DNA of 64,000 bases from assembly GCF_025452095.1 (NCBI RefSeq), contig NZ_CP104877.1, positions 806,001-870,000 on the forward strand. The letters are read 5' to 3'. The notes beneath the pieces are model-generated. The model did not search any database, was not told the origin of the DNA, and saw only the letters and a program-made list of their open reading frames with translations. Every line of letters begins with the position of its first letter. Position 1 is the stretch's first letter. This document shows, piece after piece, positions 1-10,198 of the stretch. Source of the stretch: Paenarthrobacter sp. JL.01a. Lineage in GTDB: Bacteria > Actinomycetota > Actinomycetes > Actinomycetales > Micrococcaceae. Position numbers and translations under genes: made by a program.

Positions 1-870
<870 letters not shown>

Positions 871-944
871 GTAGGATTGTGTTGGAATTGCAACACAATG
901 CGACACCTTAGGTCGTCCAGGGGCATGACAGGAAAGGGGAAGCC

Positions 945-1727
945 ATGAGCATCGCACGGGAAGAGGCGCCGCTGACGCCGCGTCAGCGCACCATTCTGGA
1001 CGAGCTCGGCCGGCGGGGGTTCCTTTCCACGGCGGACCTGGCCGGGACTTTCGACGTCTCGGACATGACAGTCCGCCGCGACACCCGGGCGCTGTCCAAG
1101 CTGGGACTGGTCAAGGTGGTCCATGGTGGGGTCAGTGCGGTTGAGGGACATGGACAAAACGCTGACTTCGCGGCACGTGCCCGTGAGGATGCCGATGCGA
1201 AGCAGCGGGTTGCCAAGGCCTGCGTGGATATGGTGGCCGAACGTGACGCCATCATCCTTGATGCAGGAACCACGACGTACCAGATCGCCCAGGAACTGCC
1301 GGCGTCCTTCATGGGCACGATCATCACCCATTCGGCGCCAGCCATTCAGCGGTGCCTGCAACTGACGTCCGCACGGACCATTTGCCTGGGCGGCGAACTC
1401 TTGCTGGACAGCCAGGCGTTCAACGGTCCCATGACAGTCAGTGCCGCCCAGGGCCTGCGCGCCAAGACCGCCTTCATTGGAGTCAGCGGGATCCACGATG
1501 AAGCGTTCTACATTGAACGTGATGTTGAACGGGCCACGAAGCTCGCCCTCATGGCATCGGCCGAGCAGGTGGTAGTGGTCGCTACGCACCAGAAAATGCT
1601 GCGGTATGCGCTGGCCAAACTGGCGGTGTTTGATGCGGTCGATGTTCTGGTGACGGACGCGCCGCCGCCGCGGGAGATTGAGGCCGCGTTGAAGGCTGCC
1701 GATGTGAAACTCATCGTGGCGGCCTGA
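945..1727 (+). CDS. DeoR/GlpR-family transcriptional regulator
   Basis: 260 residues, normal for the family. Residues about 8-60 form the DeoR winged helix-turn-helix (LTPRQRTIL, then VSDMTVRRD as recognition helix), followed by the HGG turn. The C-terminal sugar-phosphate sensor domain shows the ILDAGTTT phosphate-binding loop. The ATG follows an AAGGGGAAG-type ribosome site. DeoR proteins are usually repressors released by a sugar phosphate. It lies between two sugar-metabolism genes on the same strand, and a 7-bp inverted repeat upstream of the isomerase (1903-1922) is a likely operator. In E. coli the sulfoquinovose regulator YihW is also DeoR-type. Confidence 0.9.
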   Translation: MSIAREEAPLTPRQRTILDELGRRGFLSTADLAGTFDVSDMTVRRDTRALSKLGLVKVVHGGVSAVEGHGQNADFAARAREDADAKQRVAKACVDMVAERDAIILDAGTTTYQIAQELPASFMGTIITHSAPAIQRCLQLTSARTICLGGELLLDSQAFNGPMTVSAAQGLRAKTAFIGVSGIHDEAFYIERDVERATKLALMASAEQVVVVATHQKMLRYALAKLAVFDAVDVLVTDAPPPREIEAALKAADVKLIVAA

Positions 1728-1980
1728 CCGCATTACGCGGTCCTGCCTGCCTGCCGGAGCGGCTCGTTCCTGACCCGCCCTGGCGATTGACCGGCGTCGG
1801 GCATCCTTACGTCCGGATTGACGACGGCGGAACCCGCCGCTGCACGGCGCGTCGTCAACCTTGGCGCAGCCTTGAAATCTAAATGTCTGAATTCAAACTC
1901 TCTTTGGTGGAATTTCACCAAAAGGAGTTAAGATCGCAACAGGCCCCTTTGGCGGCCCCATAATCATTGAGGAGAAGCAC
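1728..1980. other. Intergenic promoter region of the sugar isomerase
   Basis: 253 bases with no credible gene. It holds the inverted repeat at 1903-1922 and, at 1968-1976, a ribosome site (GAGGAGAAG) four bases before the isomerase start codon. No hairpin followed by T residues was seen. Confidence 0.6.
1903..1922. promoter_or_regulatory. Inverted repeat, candidate DeoR operator
   Basis: TTTGGTG and CACCAAA form a perfect 7-bp inverted repeat with a six-base spacer, 58 bases upstream of the isomerase ATG and downstream of the DeoR gene. Position and symmetry suit an operator; binding is inferred. Confidence 0.45.
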
Positions 1981-3222
1981 ATGACGTGGCTGAACAGCGC
2001 CGCTCACGCACGTTGGCTCGAAGCAGAAACGGACCGGCTCATCAACTTCGCGGCCGGTTCAAAGGTCGCCACAGGATTCGGTTGGCTCGACAACTACGGC
2101 AAGGTGGACCCGGGCATGCCGACCCACCTGTGGATCACTGCGCGAATGGTCCACAGTTTCGCGGTGGCAGCGTTGATGGGACGGCCCGGTGCGGCATCCA
2201 TGGTGGACCACGGCATAGCCGCGCTTAACGGAGTTTTCCGTGACACTGAGCATGGCGGCTGGTACGCCGAGGTGGACCAGAACGGGCCCGTGAACGACGC
2301 AAAGTCCGGGTACCAGCATTCGTTCGTACTTCTTGCAGCGGCCAGCGCCGTCGCGGCCCGCCGGCCGGGCGCGCAGGAGTTGCTCGAGGAAGCCTTGCAC
2401 ATAGCCGACTCCAAATTCTGGGACCACGAAGCCAACATGTGCTTTGACTCCTGGAACCGCGACTTCACGGAAACCGAGGCCTACCGTGGCGGCAACGCCA
2501 GCATGCACTCCGTGGAGGCTTACCTCATTGTTGCTGACGTGACCGGCGACAACCGCTGGATCGAACGCGCACTCCACATCGCCGAAGTGCTTATTCATCA
2601 CTTCGCGCGCAACAACAACTACCGGGTTTTTGAGCACTTCGACTCGGAATGGAATCCGATTCCGGAGTACAACACGGACGACCGCGCAAGCCAGTTCCGT
2701 GCTTACGGCGGAACGCCCGGACACTGGGTGGAATGGGCGCGCTTGCTCTTGCACCTCCGGGCCGGCCTCGAGGCCCGGGGCTTGGAGGCGCCGTCCTGGC
2801 TGACGGAGGACGCCCGGGGCCTGTTCGACGCCGCCATCCGCGATGCCTGGCAGCCGGATGGCCATCCCGGCTTCGTGTACTCCGTGGACTGGGAGGGGAA
2901 GCCCGTTGTCACGTCCCGCATCCGGTGGGTGCCGGTGGAAGCGATCGGCGGTGCAGCGGCGCTGTACATGGCCACTGGAGACCAGAGCTACGCAGACTGG
3001 TACGAACGGATCTGGGACCACGCACGCGACTGGTTCATCGACTACGAGCATGGCTCCTGGAAGCAGGAACTGGACGAGCAAGGCAACGTGGCTTCGACTG
3101 TGTGGTCGGGCAAGGCAGACGTCTACCACTTGTGGCACTGCCTCGTTGTTCCACGGCTCCCGCTGGCGCCCGGTCTGGCTCCGGCACTTGCGGCCGGGTT
3201 GCTCGACTCGCGCCTCCACTGA
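1981..3222 (+). CDS. AGE-fold aldose-ketose isomerase, YihS-like (sulfoquinovose or mannose isomerase)
   Basis: 413 residues, the same length as E. coli YihS, and similar from the N-terminal WLEAETDR and GFGWL motifs to the C-terminal PLAPGLAP. The (alpha/alpha)6-barrel residues known from YihS fall at identical numbers: Arg55, His176, catalytic His248, Glu251 and His383, and Gln362. YihS interconverts sulfoquinovose and sulfofructose and also acts on mannose. Residue 379 is Ala, where I recall Gln in YihS as part of sulfonate binding, so mannose/fructose isomerase (ManI-type) remains open. It is preceded by the DeoR gene and an operator-like repeat. Confidence 0.85.
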   Translation: MTWLNSAAHARWLEAETDRLINFAAGSKVATGFGWLDNYGKVDPGMPTHLWITARMVHSFAVAALMGRPGAASMVDHGIAALNGVFRDTEHGGWYAEVDQNGPVNDAKSGYQHSFVLLAAASAVAARRPGAQELLEEALHIADSKFWDHEANMCFDSWNRDFTETEAYRGGNASMHSVEAYLIVADVTGDNRWIERALHIAEVLIHHFARNNNYRVFEHFDSEWNPIPEYNTDDRASQFRAYGGTPGHWVEWARLLLHLRAGLEARGLEAPSWLTEDARGLFDAAIRDAWQPDGHPGFVYSVDWEGKPVVTSRIRWVPVEAIGGAAALYMATGDQSYADWYERIWDHARDWFIDYEHGSWKQELDEQGNVASTVWSGKADVYHLWHCLVVPRLPLAPGLAPALAAGLLDSRLH

Positions 3223-3483
3223 ACTGCTGCGTCAACCCCGAGCACTTGACATCAATGCGGGGAAGGCGGACCGGGGGCGCATTTGACTTGCCCCTGCTAC
3301 GGGACGGCCTGCGCGGCAGAGCCAGGGTGCCAGAATTTTTCTGGCGCCCTGGCCGTCGTTCGCTGTTGTCGAAGCCGCCGGCCAGTAGACAGCATCCCGT
3401 GGGTGACCCGCGCTCCCTTATATTCTGGCTGTGGGCCCGTGTTGGAATCCCGGGGCTCCCATCGAAGCGAACGGAGGGCCTTG

Positions 3484-4437
3484 GTGTTGTTTGACGCGTT
3501 GGAGCGGCAGATCGTCGCCGCCCTGCAACTCGATCCGCGCTGCCCGTGGCGCAAGATGGCCGCGGTGCTGGGCGAAGCTGAGCGAACAGTTGCACGCCGA
3601 GGATCCCAGTTGCTGGATTCCGGTGCGGTGGCTGTTGTCGGGATTCGACCCAGGCCCGCTGTAGTGCTTGTGCAGATGCGATGCATGCCTGGAACGGTCC
3701 GTGCCGCCGCGCAGGCCTTGTCGCAGCGCAATGACACGACCTTCGTCTATACCACCACGGGAACCGGCGACTGCGTGGCCGAGATCCTCACCGAACCGTC
3801 CCGTATGGGCACCGTCCTGTCCGATGAGTTGCCGTCCACTATCGGTTTACGTGATTCCACCAGCTATCCCGTCCTTCGGTACTTCCGCACCATCCGAGGT
3901 TGGCGGCCTGAGATCCTCACCGCTGACCGGGTAGAGGCATTCCGTTCAGCGCTGACCCCCGATTCGGGCGTCCTGGTTCCGCAGCAGGAGCTCAACCGTC
4001 AGGACAACGAGCTCGTCGATGCGCTGTGTGCCGATGGCCGAATGAGTTTTGAAGCGCTGGGGCGCCGGGTTGGTGTTTCCGAGGCTACGGCGCGCCGGCG
4101 CAGCGAATGGCTGCTGACCAACAACCAGGTCCACCTGCGGGCGATCGTTGAGCCAGCCGCTTTCGGTCTCGGTGTCGAGGCCCTGCTGTGGATCCGGGCG
4201 TCGCCGCACCAGGTCGAGCCGGTGGGCAAGAGCCTCGCGGAGCTCCCCACCGTCCGCTATGCTGCGGCAATTGCCGGCGACTACCAGATCATGGCCGACG
4301 TCACTGTGGAGGACATGTCGTCCCTCTATCGCTTCATCACCGATTCGGAATGGGCCCGGAACGCCGCTGGCGTGGACGTTTCCATCCTGCTCGATGCCCG
4401 CAAGCGCGGTGGTCGGCTCATGCGCTCACCGTCGTAA
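3484..4437 (+). CDS. Lrp/AsnC-family regulator with two HTH-sensor units
   Basis: 317 residues from GTG 3484, chosen because GGAGGG at 3473-3478 is five bases upstream; TTG 3487 is an alternative. Lrp proteins are normally near 150 residues; this one has two repeats: an HTH at about residues 2-45 and a second with VSEATARRR at about 180-220, each followed by a ligand-binding RAM-like domain. The frame stays open further upstream but that part has no family character. Its 3' end overlaps the convergent amidase by 20 bases. It probably controls the amidase/DUF5058 genes in response to an amino-acid-like effector. Confidence 0.85.
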   Translation: MLFDALERQIVAALQLDPRCPWRKMAAVLGEAERTVARRGSQLLDSGAVAVVGIRPRPAVVLVQMRCMPGTVRAAAQALSQRNDTTFVYTTTGTGDCVAEILTEPSRMGTVLSDELPSTIGLRDSTSYPVLRYFRTIRGWRPEILTADRVEAFRSALTPDSGVLVPQQELNRQDNELVDALCADGRMSFEALGRRVGVSEATARRRSEWLLTNNQVHLRAIVEPAAFGLGVEALLWIRASPHQVEPVGKSLAELPTVRYAAAIAGDYQIMADVTVEDMSSLYRFITDSEWARNAAGVDVSILLDARKRGGRLMRSPS

Positions 4438-5866
4438 GCCGTGCCGGTTCTGCTGTGAACACAGGGGCGACGGCGGCGTACCCGGTCTGCTGCTCGAAGG
4501 CGCGGCCCCAGCGGAGCAGTTGCATATCGGAGTAGTGGTTGCCGGCCAGCTGCAGTCCAATCGGCAGTCCTGCCTTGCTGAAGCCAGCGGGTACGCTGAG
4601 CACGGGCAGCCCGGTGGCGGACAGCAGGCAAGCCGAGCGCATCCAGTCGAGGTACGTTTCCGATTCCACGCCGGCCACCGAGGCCGGGTAACGCAGGGCT
4701 GCATCAAAAGGCAGTACTTGGGCGCACGGGCTGGCGAAGAGGTCGTAACGGCCAAAAAAGTCCTGCACACTCCGTTCCAAACGGGTCCTGGCTGCTGCGG
4801 TCTCGATCAAGTCTTGTGCAGTCAGGCCGAGGCCCTTGTTGACGTTCCAATGGACCTCCGGCTTGATGACATCACCGGAACGCTCAAGGATTGGACCAAG
4901 GCCGGCAGCGAAATCCATGGCACGGGTGTTGCCGAAGACGAGGTCGGCCTCGCCGAAGTCTGGCGTTGCTTCCTCCACGACCGCCCCCAGGTCTTCGAAC
5001 ACTGACAATTGCCGTTCCAGGTGCTCAAGGATCTCCGGTTCCACCGGCACTCCAATCCCGAAATCCCTGGACCAGCCGATCCGCACACCCCGCATGTCCG
5101 TTTCCAACGAATCGCGGAAAACCTGCGGATGCAGGGCCGCCGGATAGGGAACCCGGGGATCGCTGCCCGCGGTGACGGACATGAACAAAGCGATATCCTC
5201 GACGCTGCGGGCCATAGGCCCTGTCCTTCCCAACCACGCATAGGCGTTCACGTCGGACGGCATGGGGATCACCGCCGTCGACGGCCGGAAGCCCACCACG
5301 TTGCAGAACGAAGCCGGGATCCGGAGCGAGCCGCCCATGTCGCTGCCGTCGCCGATCGCCTGGATCCGGGAAGCGACGACGGCGGCCACCCCGCCGCTGC
5401 TCCCGCCGGCGCTCAGGGTGGGCGCGTACGGGTTGGTGGTGGTTCCGAAGAGCTCGTTGAACGTATGCGAGCCGGCTCCGAACTCGGGAACGTTGGACTT
5501 GCCGGTGCTGACGACGCCCGCCGACTTGAGCCGCGCAATGATGAGGTCGTCGGCGTCGGGCACGAAGTCACGCAACGCCAGCGAGCCTTGGGTGGTGTGC
5601 ATGCCGGCAGTGTTGTTGGTGTCTTTATGGGTCATGGGAAGGCCGTGCAGGGGCGGCAGTTCCGCCCCGGAAGCCGTCAACTGATCGGCTTTGAGGGCCA
5701 GGGCACGTGCGCCTTCGGCATCCAACGTCACCACGGCGTTGATCACTGGATTCACGTCCGAAATCCGCTGGAGATGGTCATCCAGGGCTTCGCGCGCCGA
5801 GATTTCCTTGCTGCGGACTGCGGCGGTGAGTTCGACGGCGGACAACTCGCCAATGGTGCTGGACAT
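4418..5866 (-). CDS. Amidase signature family hydrolase
   Basis: 482 residues with the complete Ser-cisSer-Lys triad: Lys81 (HKD), Ser156 in GGSSGG and nucleophile Ser180 in GSDMGGSLRIP; the 24-residue spacing of the two serines is as in malonamidase E2. It hydrolyses carboxamides to acid and ammonia in the cytoplasm. The start follows AAGGAG. It is transcribed away from the DUF5058 operon across a shared 275-base promoter region, suggesting co-regulation with that uptake and catabolism set. Substrate unknown. Confidence 0.93.
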   Translation of the reverse strand: MSSTIGELSAVELTAAVRSKEISAREALDDHLQRISDVNPVINAVVTLDAEGARALALKADQLTASGAELPPLHGLPMTHKDTNNTAGMHTTQGSLALRDFVPDADDLIIARLKSAGVVSTGKSNVPEFGAGSHTFNELFGTTTNPYAPTLSAGGSSGGVAAVVASRIQAIGDGSDMGGSLRIPASFCNVVGFRPSTAVIPMPSDVNAYAWLGRTGPMARSVEDIALFMSVTAGSDPRVPYPAALHPQVFRDSLETDMRGVRIGWSRDFGIGVPVEPEILEHLERQLSVFEDLGAVVEEATPDFGEADLVFGNTRAMDFAAGLGPILERSGDVIKPEVHWNVNKGLGLTAQDLIETAAARTRLERSVQDFFGRYDLFASPCAQVLPFDAALRYPASVAGVESETYLDWMRSACLLSATGLPVLSVPAGFSKAGLPIGLQLAGNHYSDMQLLRWGRAFEQQTGYAAVAPVFTAEPARLTTVSA

Positions 5867-6141
5867 GGTGCTCCTTTGCTGGATATTCGCTTGCTGAAAG
5901 TGTGCCGGGTCACATCGGACCCCCGGAAGGGTGCGCTACCCAAGCGGTGCCGTTTGACTGTTTCGGCCAGAAATTTGGCGGATTCCGTCAGCTATTGTGT
6001 GTGATCCGGCTCATAGCGGAAGGTATTGCTAACCCACTGGCCGATCCGGTCGATGGGCTGGTTTCGCCCCCAATGCAACGCGACCGCACAACGTGGTTCG
6101 GAAGTGAAGATGCAGCGGGGCTTTCACCCGGAGGTTTCCCC
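5867..6141. promoter_or_regulatory. Divergent promoter region, amidase / DUF5058 operon
   Basis: Non-coding gap between two divergent genes. The AT-centred half-symmetric sequence GCCAGAAATTTGGC at 5966-5979 resembles an Lrp/AsnC-type site and a two-domain Lrp gene is next door. The assignment as an operator is inference from position and symmetry. Confidence 0.4.
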
Positions 6142-6918
6142 ATGCACCAACCCCTGGCATTTCAACCGCTCACAAGCCAACCGCTCGCATCCGGCGGCTC
6201 CAGCGACATCCTGGCCGTCGCCAACACCCCCGTCCTGTGGGTCTGTGTAGCAGGCGTGTTCGGTGTCATCATCATCCAGTCCATCATCTTCATGAAGGCA
6301 GCCCGCCGCGCCGCACCGTCTGTGGAGATGAGCAGCCAGGACATCCGGACGTCGTTCCGATCCGGGGCGGTTTCGGCAATCGGTCCTTCTCTCGCTGTCT
6401 CCCTCGTAGCCATCGCCCTCCTTGGCCTGTTCGGCGCCCCGGCGGTCCTCTCCAGGATCGGCCTCATCGGCTCGGCAGCTTATGACGTCTCGGCCGCGGG
6501 CATCGCAGCCGGCTCCATGGGGGCCAAACTCGGCGACGCAAGCTACACCCAAAGCGTCTTCGCGGTGGCCTTCTTCGCCATGAGCATCGGCGGAGCCATG
6601 TGGATGCTGGCCACCCTGATCCTCACTCCAATCCTCCGCAAGGGTGACGCCAAGATCCGCTCGGTGAATCCGGCCGCCATGGCGATTGTCCCGGCAGCCG
6701 CATTGATCGGTGCGTTCTCCTGCCTTGGCCTGACCGAACTTCCCAAGTCCGGCATCCACGTCCTTTCCTTCGTAGTCTCTGCCGCCGTCATGGGGCTTTG
6801 CCTGCTGCTGGCCAAGCGGCTCGGCAAGAGCTGGTTGCGCGAATGGGGCCTGGGCTTCTCGATCGTCATCGGCCTCGGTGCCGCTTTCCTGGCCGCCGCC
6901 CCCGGACTGGCCGCCTGA
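6142..6918 (+). CDS. DUF5058 family membrane protein
   Basis: 258 residues; the ATG at 6142 follows GGAGG by seven bases, so the longer open frame starting at 5902 is rejected. There are about six hydrophobic segments: near residues 28-50, 80-105, 130-160, 175-200, 205-225 and 235-255. DUF5058 proteins have no established function. The gene starts an operon with a second integral membrane protein and an M20 hydrolase, which suggests the two membrane proteins are parts of one transporter for the hydrolase's substrate, comparable in layout to yjiG/yjiH beside iadA in E. coli. Confidence 0.8.
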   Translation: MHQPLAFQPLTSQPLASGGSSDILAVANTPVLWVCVAGVFGVIIIQSIIFMKAARRAAPSVEMSSQDIRTSFRSGAVSAIGPSLAVSLVAIALLGLFGAPAVLSRIGLIGSAAYDVSAAGIAAGSMGAKLGDASYTQSVFAVAFFAMSIGGAMWMLATLILTPILRKGDAKIRSVNPAAMAIVPAAALIGAFSCLGLTELPKSGIHVLSFVVSAAVMGLCLLLAKRLGKSWLREWGLGFSIVIGLGAAFLAAAPGLAA

Positions 6919-6950
6919 GAGACCGTCAGGGACACGAAAGGAACAACATC

Positions 6951-7679
6951 ATGACCTCCACCCTCACCACCTCAGCCACCACGAATGCCATGGCGGACTT
7001 CAACCGGACCACGTCCCGCTGGGGGCAGATCACCATGATCGCCGGACTCCTCATCTCAGTGGCCGGTCCCTTGTACCTGGTCTTCGCCGGTGGCTTGGAC
7101 ATCGCGCCGGCCCAGCTCTGGATCGCCTTTGCCGCGGTCGCTGCAACATTCGGCATCATCTGGATCGTGGAGCCGCTGACCTACTTCCCGATCCTCGGAC
7201 CCGCAGCCATGTACCAGGCCTTCATGATCGGCAATATTTCCAACAAGCTCCTGCCCGCGGCGTTGATTGCCCAAACCAACATCGGCGCAAAGCCGGGAAG
7301 CAAGCGGGCCGAGCTGGCCGCCGTCGTTGCCATCTGCGGAGCCGCAGTGGTGCACCTGGTTTCGCTCGCCATCTTCGTCGGCCTCCTGGGCAGCTGGCTT
7401 ATCAGCGTCATTCCGCCGTCGGTGCTGACCGTTACCCGGCTGTACGTCCTGCCCACCGTCCTCGGCGCGGTGCTGGTCCAGGCCATCGTCTCCATGAAGC
7501 AGCCCCGCACCACCGTGTTCGCACTGGTGGTGTCCGCCGTCGTCGTCTTCGTGGTGCTGCCCCTGGTGCCGTCGCTTGCCATGGTGTCCACCGCGATCGC
7601 CGTGCTGGGGACCATCCTGCTGGCGTGGTTTTTCCGCGGAAAGCAGGTTGCGGCCGCCACACCGATCCACATCGAGTAG
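6951..7679 (+). CDS. Integral membrane protein, partner of DUF5058 protein
   Basis: 242 residues from ATG 6951 after AAAGGAAC; an upstream extension of the frame overlaps the previous gene and is rejected. Six to seven hydrophobic stretches are visible, with a GPAAMYQAF segment and NISNKLLPAA that suggest a polar pore-lining motif. It starts 32 bases after the DUF5058 gene. I do not recognise a named transporter family. Co-transcription with DUF5058 and the M20 amidohydrolase suggests a two-component permease. Confidence 0.75.
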   Translation: MTSTLTTSATTNAMADFNRTTSRWGQITMIAGLLISVAGPLYLVFAGGLDIAPAQLWIAFAAVAATFGIIWIVEPLTYFPILGPAAMYQAFMIGNISNKLLPAALIAQTNIGAKPGSKRAELAAVVAICGAAVVHLVSLAIFVGLLGSWLISVIPPSVLTVTRLYVLPTVLGAVLVQAIVSMKQPRTTVFALVVSAVVVFVVLPLVPSLAMVSTAIAVLGTILLAWFFRGKQVAAATPIHIE

Positions 7680-7727
7680 CCACCGCCGCCGCCCCCACCG
7701 TCAGCACGCAGCAGAAAGAAGAAGACC

Positions 7728-8954
7728 ATGACCCAAACAGCCACTGTCCTCCAGCTCGATACCGAACAGACCACGGCGCTCCACGAGCTCTACCGCAAGC
7801 TCCACGCACACCCCGAACTTTCCATGCAGGAGCACGCCACGGCTGGCCTTATCGAGGAACAGCTGGACCGGCTCGGGGTGGACCACTTCCGCTGCGGCGG
7901 GACAGGGGTGGTCGGCATCCTGCGCAACGGTGAGGGGCCAATGGTCGCATTCCGCGCAGACACGGATGGGCTGCCCATCGAAGAGGCCACCGGCCTGGAC
8001 TATGCCAGCACGGACACGGGAATCCTGGACGGTTCCGAGGTTCCGGTGATGCATGGCTGCGGGCACGATACACACGTGGCCAGCTTGCTCGGGGCCACGG
8101 AGATCCTTGCCGGAAACCGGGACACGTGGAGCGGGACCTTGGTGTTGATTTTCCAGCCCGGTGAAGAAACGGCCGCCGGGGCGCTCGCCATGCTGGAGGA
8201 CGGGCTCTGGGACAGGGCTCCCCGCCCGGAGGTGGTCTTCGGGCAGCACGTCATGCCGCGGCCCGTCGGCACAGTATCGATTTCCAGCGGTCCGGTGGCA
8301 GCCATGGCCGACTCCCTCCGCGTGACAGTCCACGGACAGCAGTCGCACGGTTCCCAGCCCCAGGATTCCATCGATCCCATCGTCATGGCAGCCCACATGG
8401 TCACCCGGCTGCAGACGATCGTGTCCCGCGAGCTGGATCCCCGGAAGTCCGCCGTCGTCACGATCGGAACCTTCCACGCCGGGCTGAAGGAAAACATCAT
8501 CCCCGCTTCCGCGGAGTTCACCCTCAATATCCGCACCTTCGACGAAGAGGTCCGCGGCCAGGTCCTGGCCGCGGTCCGACGGATCATCGAGGCCGAAGCG
8601 GCTGCCTCCGGAGCGCCGACCCCGAAGATCGAGGAGCTGTACCGCTTCCCGCAGTGCTACAACGACCCCGACGCCGTACCTTCCGTTCTGGAGGCACTGC
8701 GCGGTGCGTTGGGGGACGGGTCTGTCGAGGTTACCCCGCCGATGATGGGCAGCGAAGACTTCGGACACTTGGGTACGGCCATCGGCGTCCCGTCCGTGTT
8801 TTGGATGTTCGGCGGCACGCCCAGCGCTGTGTTTGACGGCCCGGGACCAGTCCCGGTCAACCATTCGCCCTTCTTCGCCCCCGAGCTTGAAGGTTCCCTG
8901 GCCGGGGGAGTCTCTGCCGCCGTCGCCGTCCTCCTGTCCCGCTTGGGCAACTGA
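7728..8954 (+). CDS. M20 family amidohydrolase / metallopeptidase
   Basis: 408 residues, typical of M20D aminoacylase/carboxypeptidase enzymes (hippurate hydrolase, N-acyl-amino-acid amidohydrolase). Metal-binding motifs: HAHPE at 26-30, RADTDGLP at 77-84, MHGCGHDTH at 108-116 and the catalytic PGEE at 144-147; a central dimerisation domain follows. No signal peptide, so it acts in the cytoplasm on an imported N-acyl or amide-linked acid. It lies between the putative transporter pair and the acyl-CoA genes. Confidence 0.92.
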   Translation: MTQTATVLQLDTEQTTALHELYRKLHAHPELSMQEHATAGLIEEQLDRLGVDHFRCGGTGVVGILRNGEGPMVAFRADTDGLPIEEATGLDYASTDTGILDGSEVPVMHGCGHDTHVASLLGATEILAGNRDTWSGTLVLIFQPGEETAAGALAMLEDGLWDRAPRPEVVFGQHVMPRPVGTVSISSGPVAAMADSLRVTVHGQQSHGSQPQDSIDPIVMAAHMVTRLQTIVSRELDPRKSAVVTIGTFHAGLKENIIPASAEFTLNIRTFDEEVRGQVLAAVRRIIEAEAAASGAPTPKIEELYRFPQCYNDPDAVPSVLEALRGALGDGSVEVTPPMMGSEDFGHLGTAIGVPSVFWMFGGTPSAVFDGPGPVPVNHSPFFAPELEGSLAGGVSAAVAVLLSRLGN

Positions 8955-8971
8955 GCTGCTAGGAGCCTCCC

Positions 8972-10198
8972 ATGACTTCAGCATTGACCGAACCGGCACC
9001 CGCGCTTCAGGAGACCGGAGGCCCGCTGTCCGGCAGGCTCGTGGTGGACCTCAGCCGCGCGCTCGCAGGCCCCCACGCTGCCATGATGATGGGTGATCTC
9101 GGCGCGAGGGTCATCAAAATCGAAAATCCTGGCACGGGGGATGACACCCGCGGGTGGGGTCCGCCTTTCGTCGGCCCCGAGGACGATCCTCAGGCCACCT
9201 ACTTCCTCTCCTGCAACCGCAACAAGGAGTCCCTGGCACTGGACCTCAAGAGCGACGACGGCCGGACAGTCCTGCGCCAACTCCTCGAACGAGCCGACGT
9301 GGTGGTGGAGAACTTCCGGCCTGGCGTTCTTGAACGGCTTGGTTTCAGTACCGACGCCATGCATGCCATCAACCCGCGCCTGGTGATCCTGTCCATCACC
9401 GGTTTCGGCCACGACGGACCGGAGTCCCATCGCAGCGGCTACGACCAGATTCTCCAGGGCGAAGCCGGGCTCATGTCGCTCACCGGCTCCGGCCCGGACG
9501 ACCCGCAGCGCGTCGGGGTTCCCATCGCCGACCTCCTGTCCGGCATGTATGGAGCCTACGGTGTGGTTGCGGCATTGCTGGAACGCGAACGGACGGGGCA
9601 AGGGCAAGTGGTCCGGACGTCCCTCTTGGCTTCGCTCGTGGGGGTCCATGCCTTCCAAGGAACCAAGGTGACGGTCGCGGGGGAGTCGCCCGAAGCCCAG
9701 GGCAACCACCACCCCTCCATCGCGCCGTACGGGCTCTTCCGTTGCCGGGGCGGGAGCGTGCAGATCAGCGTCGGCAGCGAGAAGCTGTGGGCGGCCTTCA
9801 CCTCCGCCTTTAGCCTCGACCCGGCAGCCGACGGCCTTGCCACCAACGCTGACCGGGTGCGGAACCGCGCACACGTGATCGACGTCGTTGAAGCAGCGTT
9901 TGCCGGCTACGACGCCGAACCGCTGTTGGCGAAGCTCGCCGCCGCGGGGATTCCCGCCGGGAAGGTGCGCTCCTTGAAAGAGGTCTACGAGTGGCCGCAA
10001 CTGGCTTCCCAAGGCTTGCTGGTGGAGGTGGACCACCCGGTCCTTGGACCTGTCACCCTTCCCGGACCTCCGCTGCGCTTCTTCGACAACGTTTCGGGGG
10101 CGGAAGCCACCCGGCGGGCCCATTCTGCGCCTCCGGTGCTTAACCAGCACGACGAGGAGATCCGCGGCTGGCTCGAAGCAGGGGAGGAAGCCAGATGA
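8972..10198 (+). CDS. Class III (CaiB/BaiF) CoA-transferase
   Basis: 408 residues with VVDLSRALAGPHAAM near the N-terminus and SGYDQILQGEAG, whose Asp158 is the family's catalytic aspartate. These enzymes move CoA between a donor acyl-CoA and a carboxylic acid. The start follows AGGAG, 17 bases after the M20 gene. It overlaps the next gene by the four bases ATGA, so the two are translationally coupled. Probable job: activate the acid released by the hydrolases. Confidence 0.92.
   Translation: MTSALTEPAPALQETGGPLSGRLVVDLSRALAGPHAAMMMGDLGARVIKIENPGTGDDTRGWGPPFVGPEDDPQATYFLSCNRNKESLALDLKSDDGRTVLRQLLERADVVVENFRPGVLERLGFSTDAMHAINPRLVILSITGFGHDGPESHRSGYDQILQGEAGLMSLTGSGPDDPQRVGVPIADLLSGMYGAYGVVAALLERERTGQGQVVRTSLLASLVGVHAFQGTKVTVAGESPEAQGNHHPSIAPYGLFRCRGGSVQISVGSEKLWAAFTSAFSLDPAADGLATNADRVRNRAHVIDVVEAAFAGYDAEPLLAKLAAAGIPAGKVRSLKEVYEWPQLASQGLLVEVDHPVLGPVTLPGPPLRFFDNVSGAEATRRAHSAPPVLNQHDEEIRGWLEAGEEAR

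Noticed and set aside
2059..3219. Long minus-strand frame opposite the isomerase
   Set aside because: No family character; it mirrors a high-GC gene with clear YihS motifs.
8978..10150. 390-codon minus-strand frame opposite the CoA-transferase
   Set aside because: Composition is that of an antisense shadow; no motif or ribosome site.
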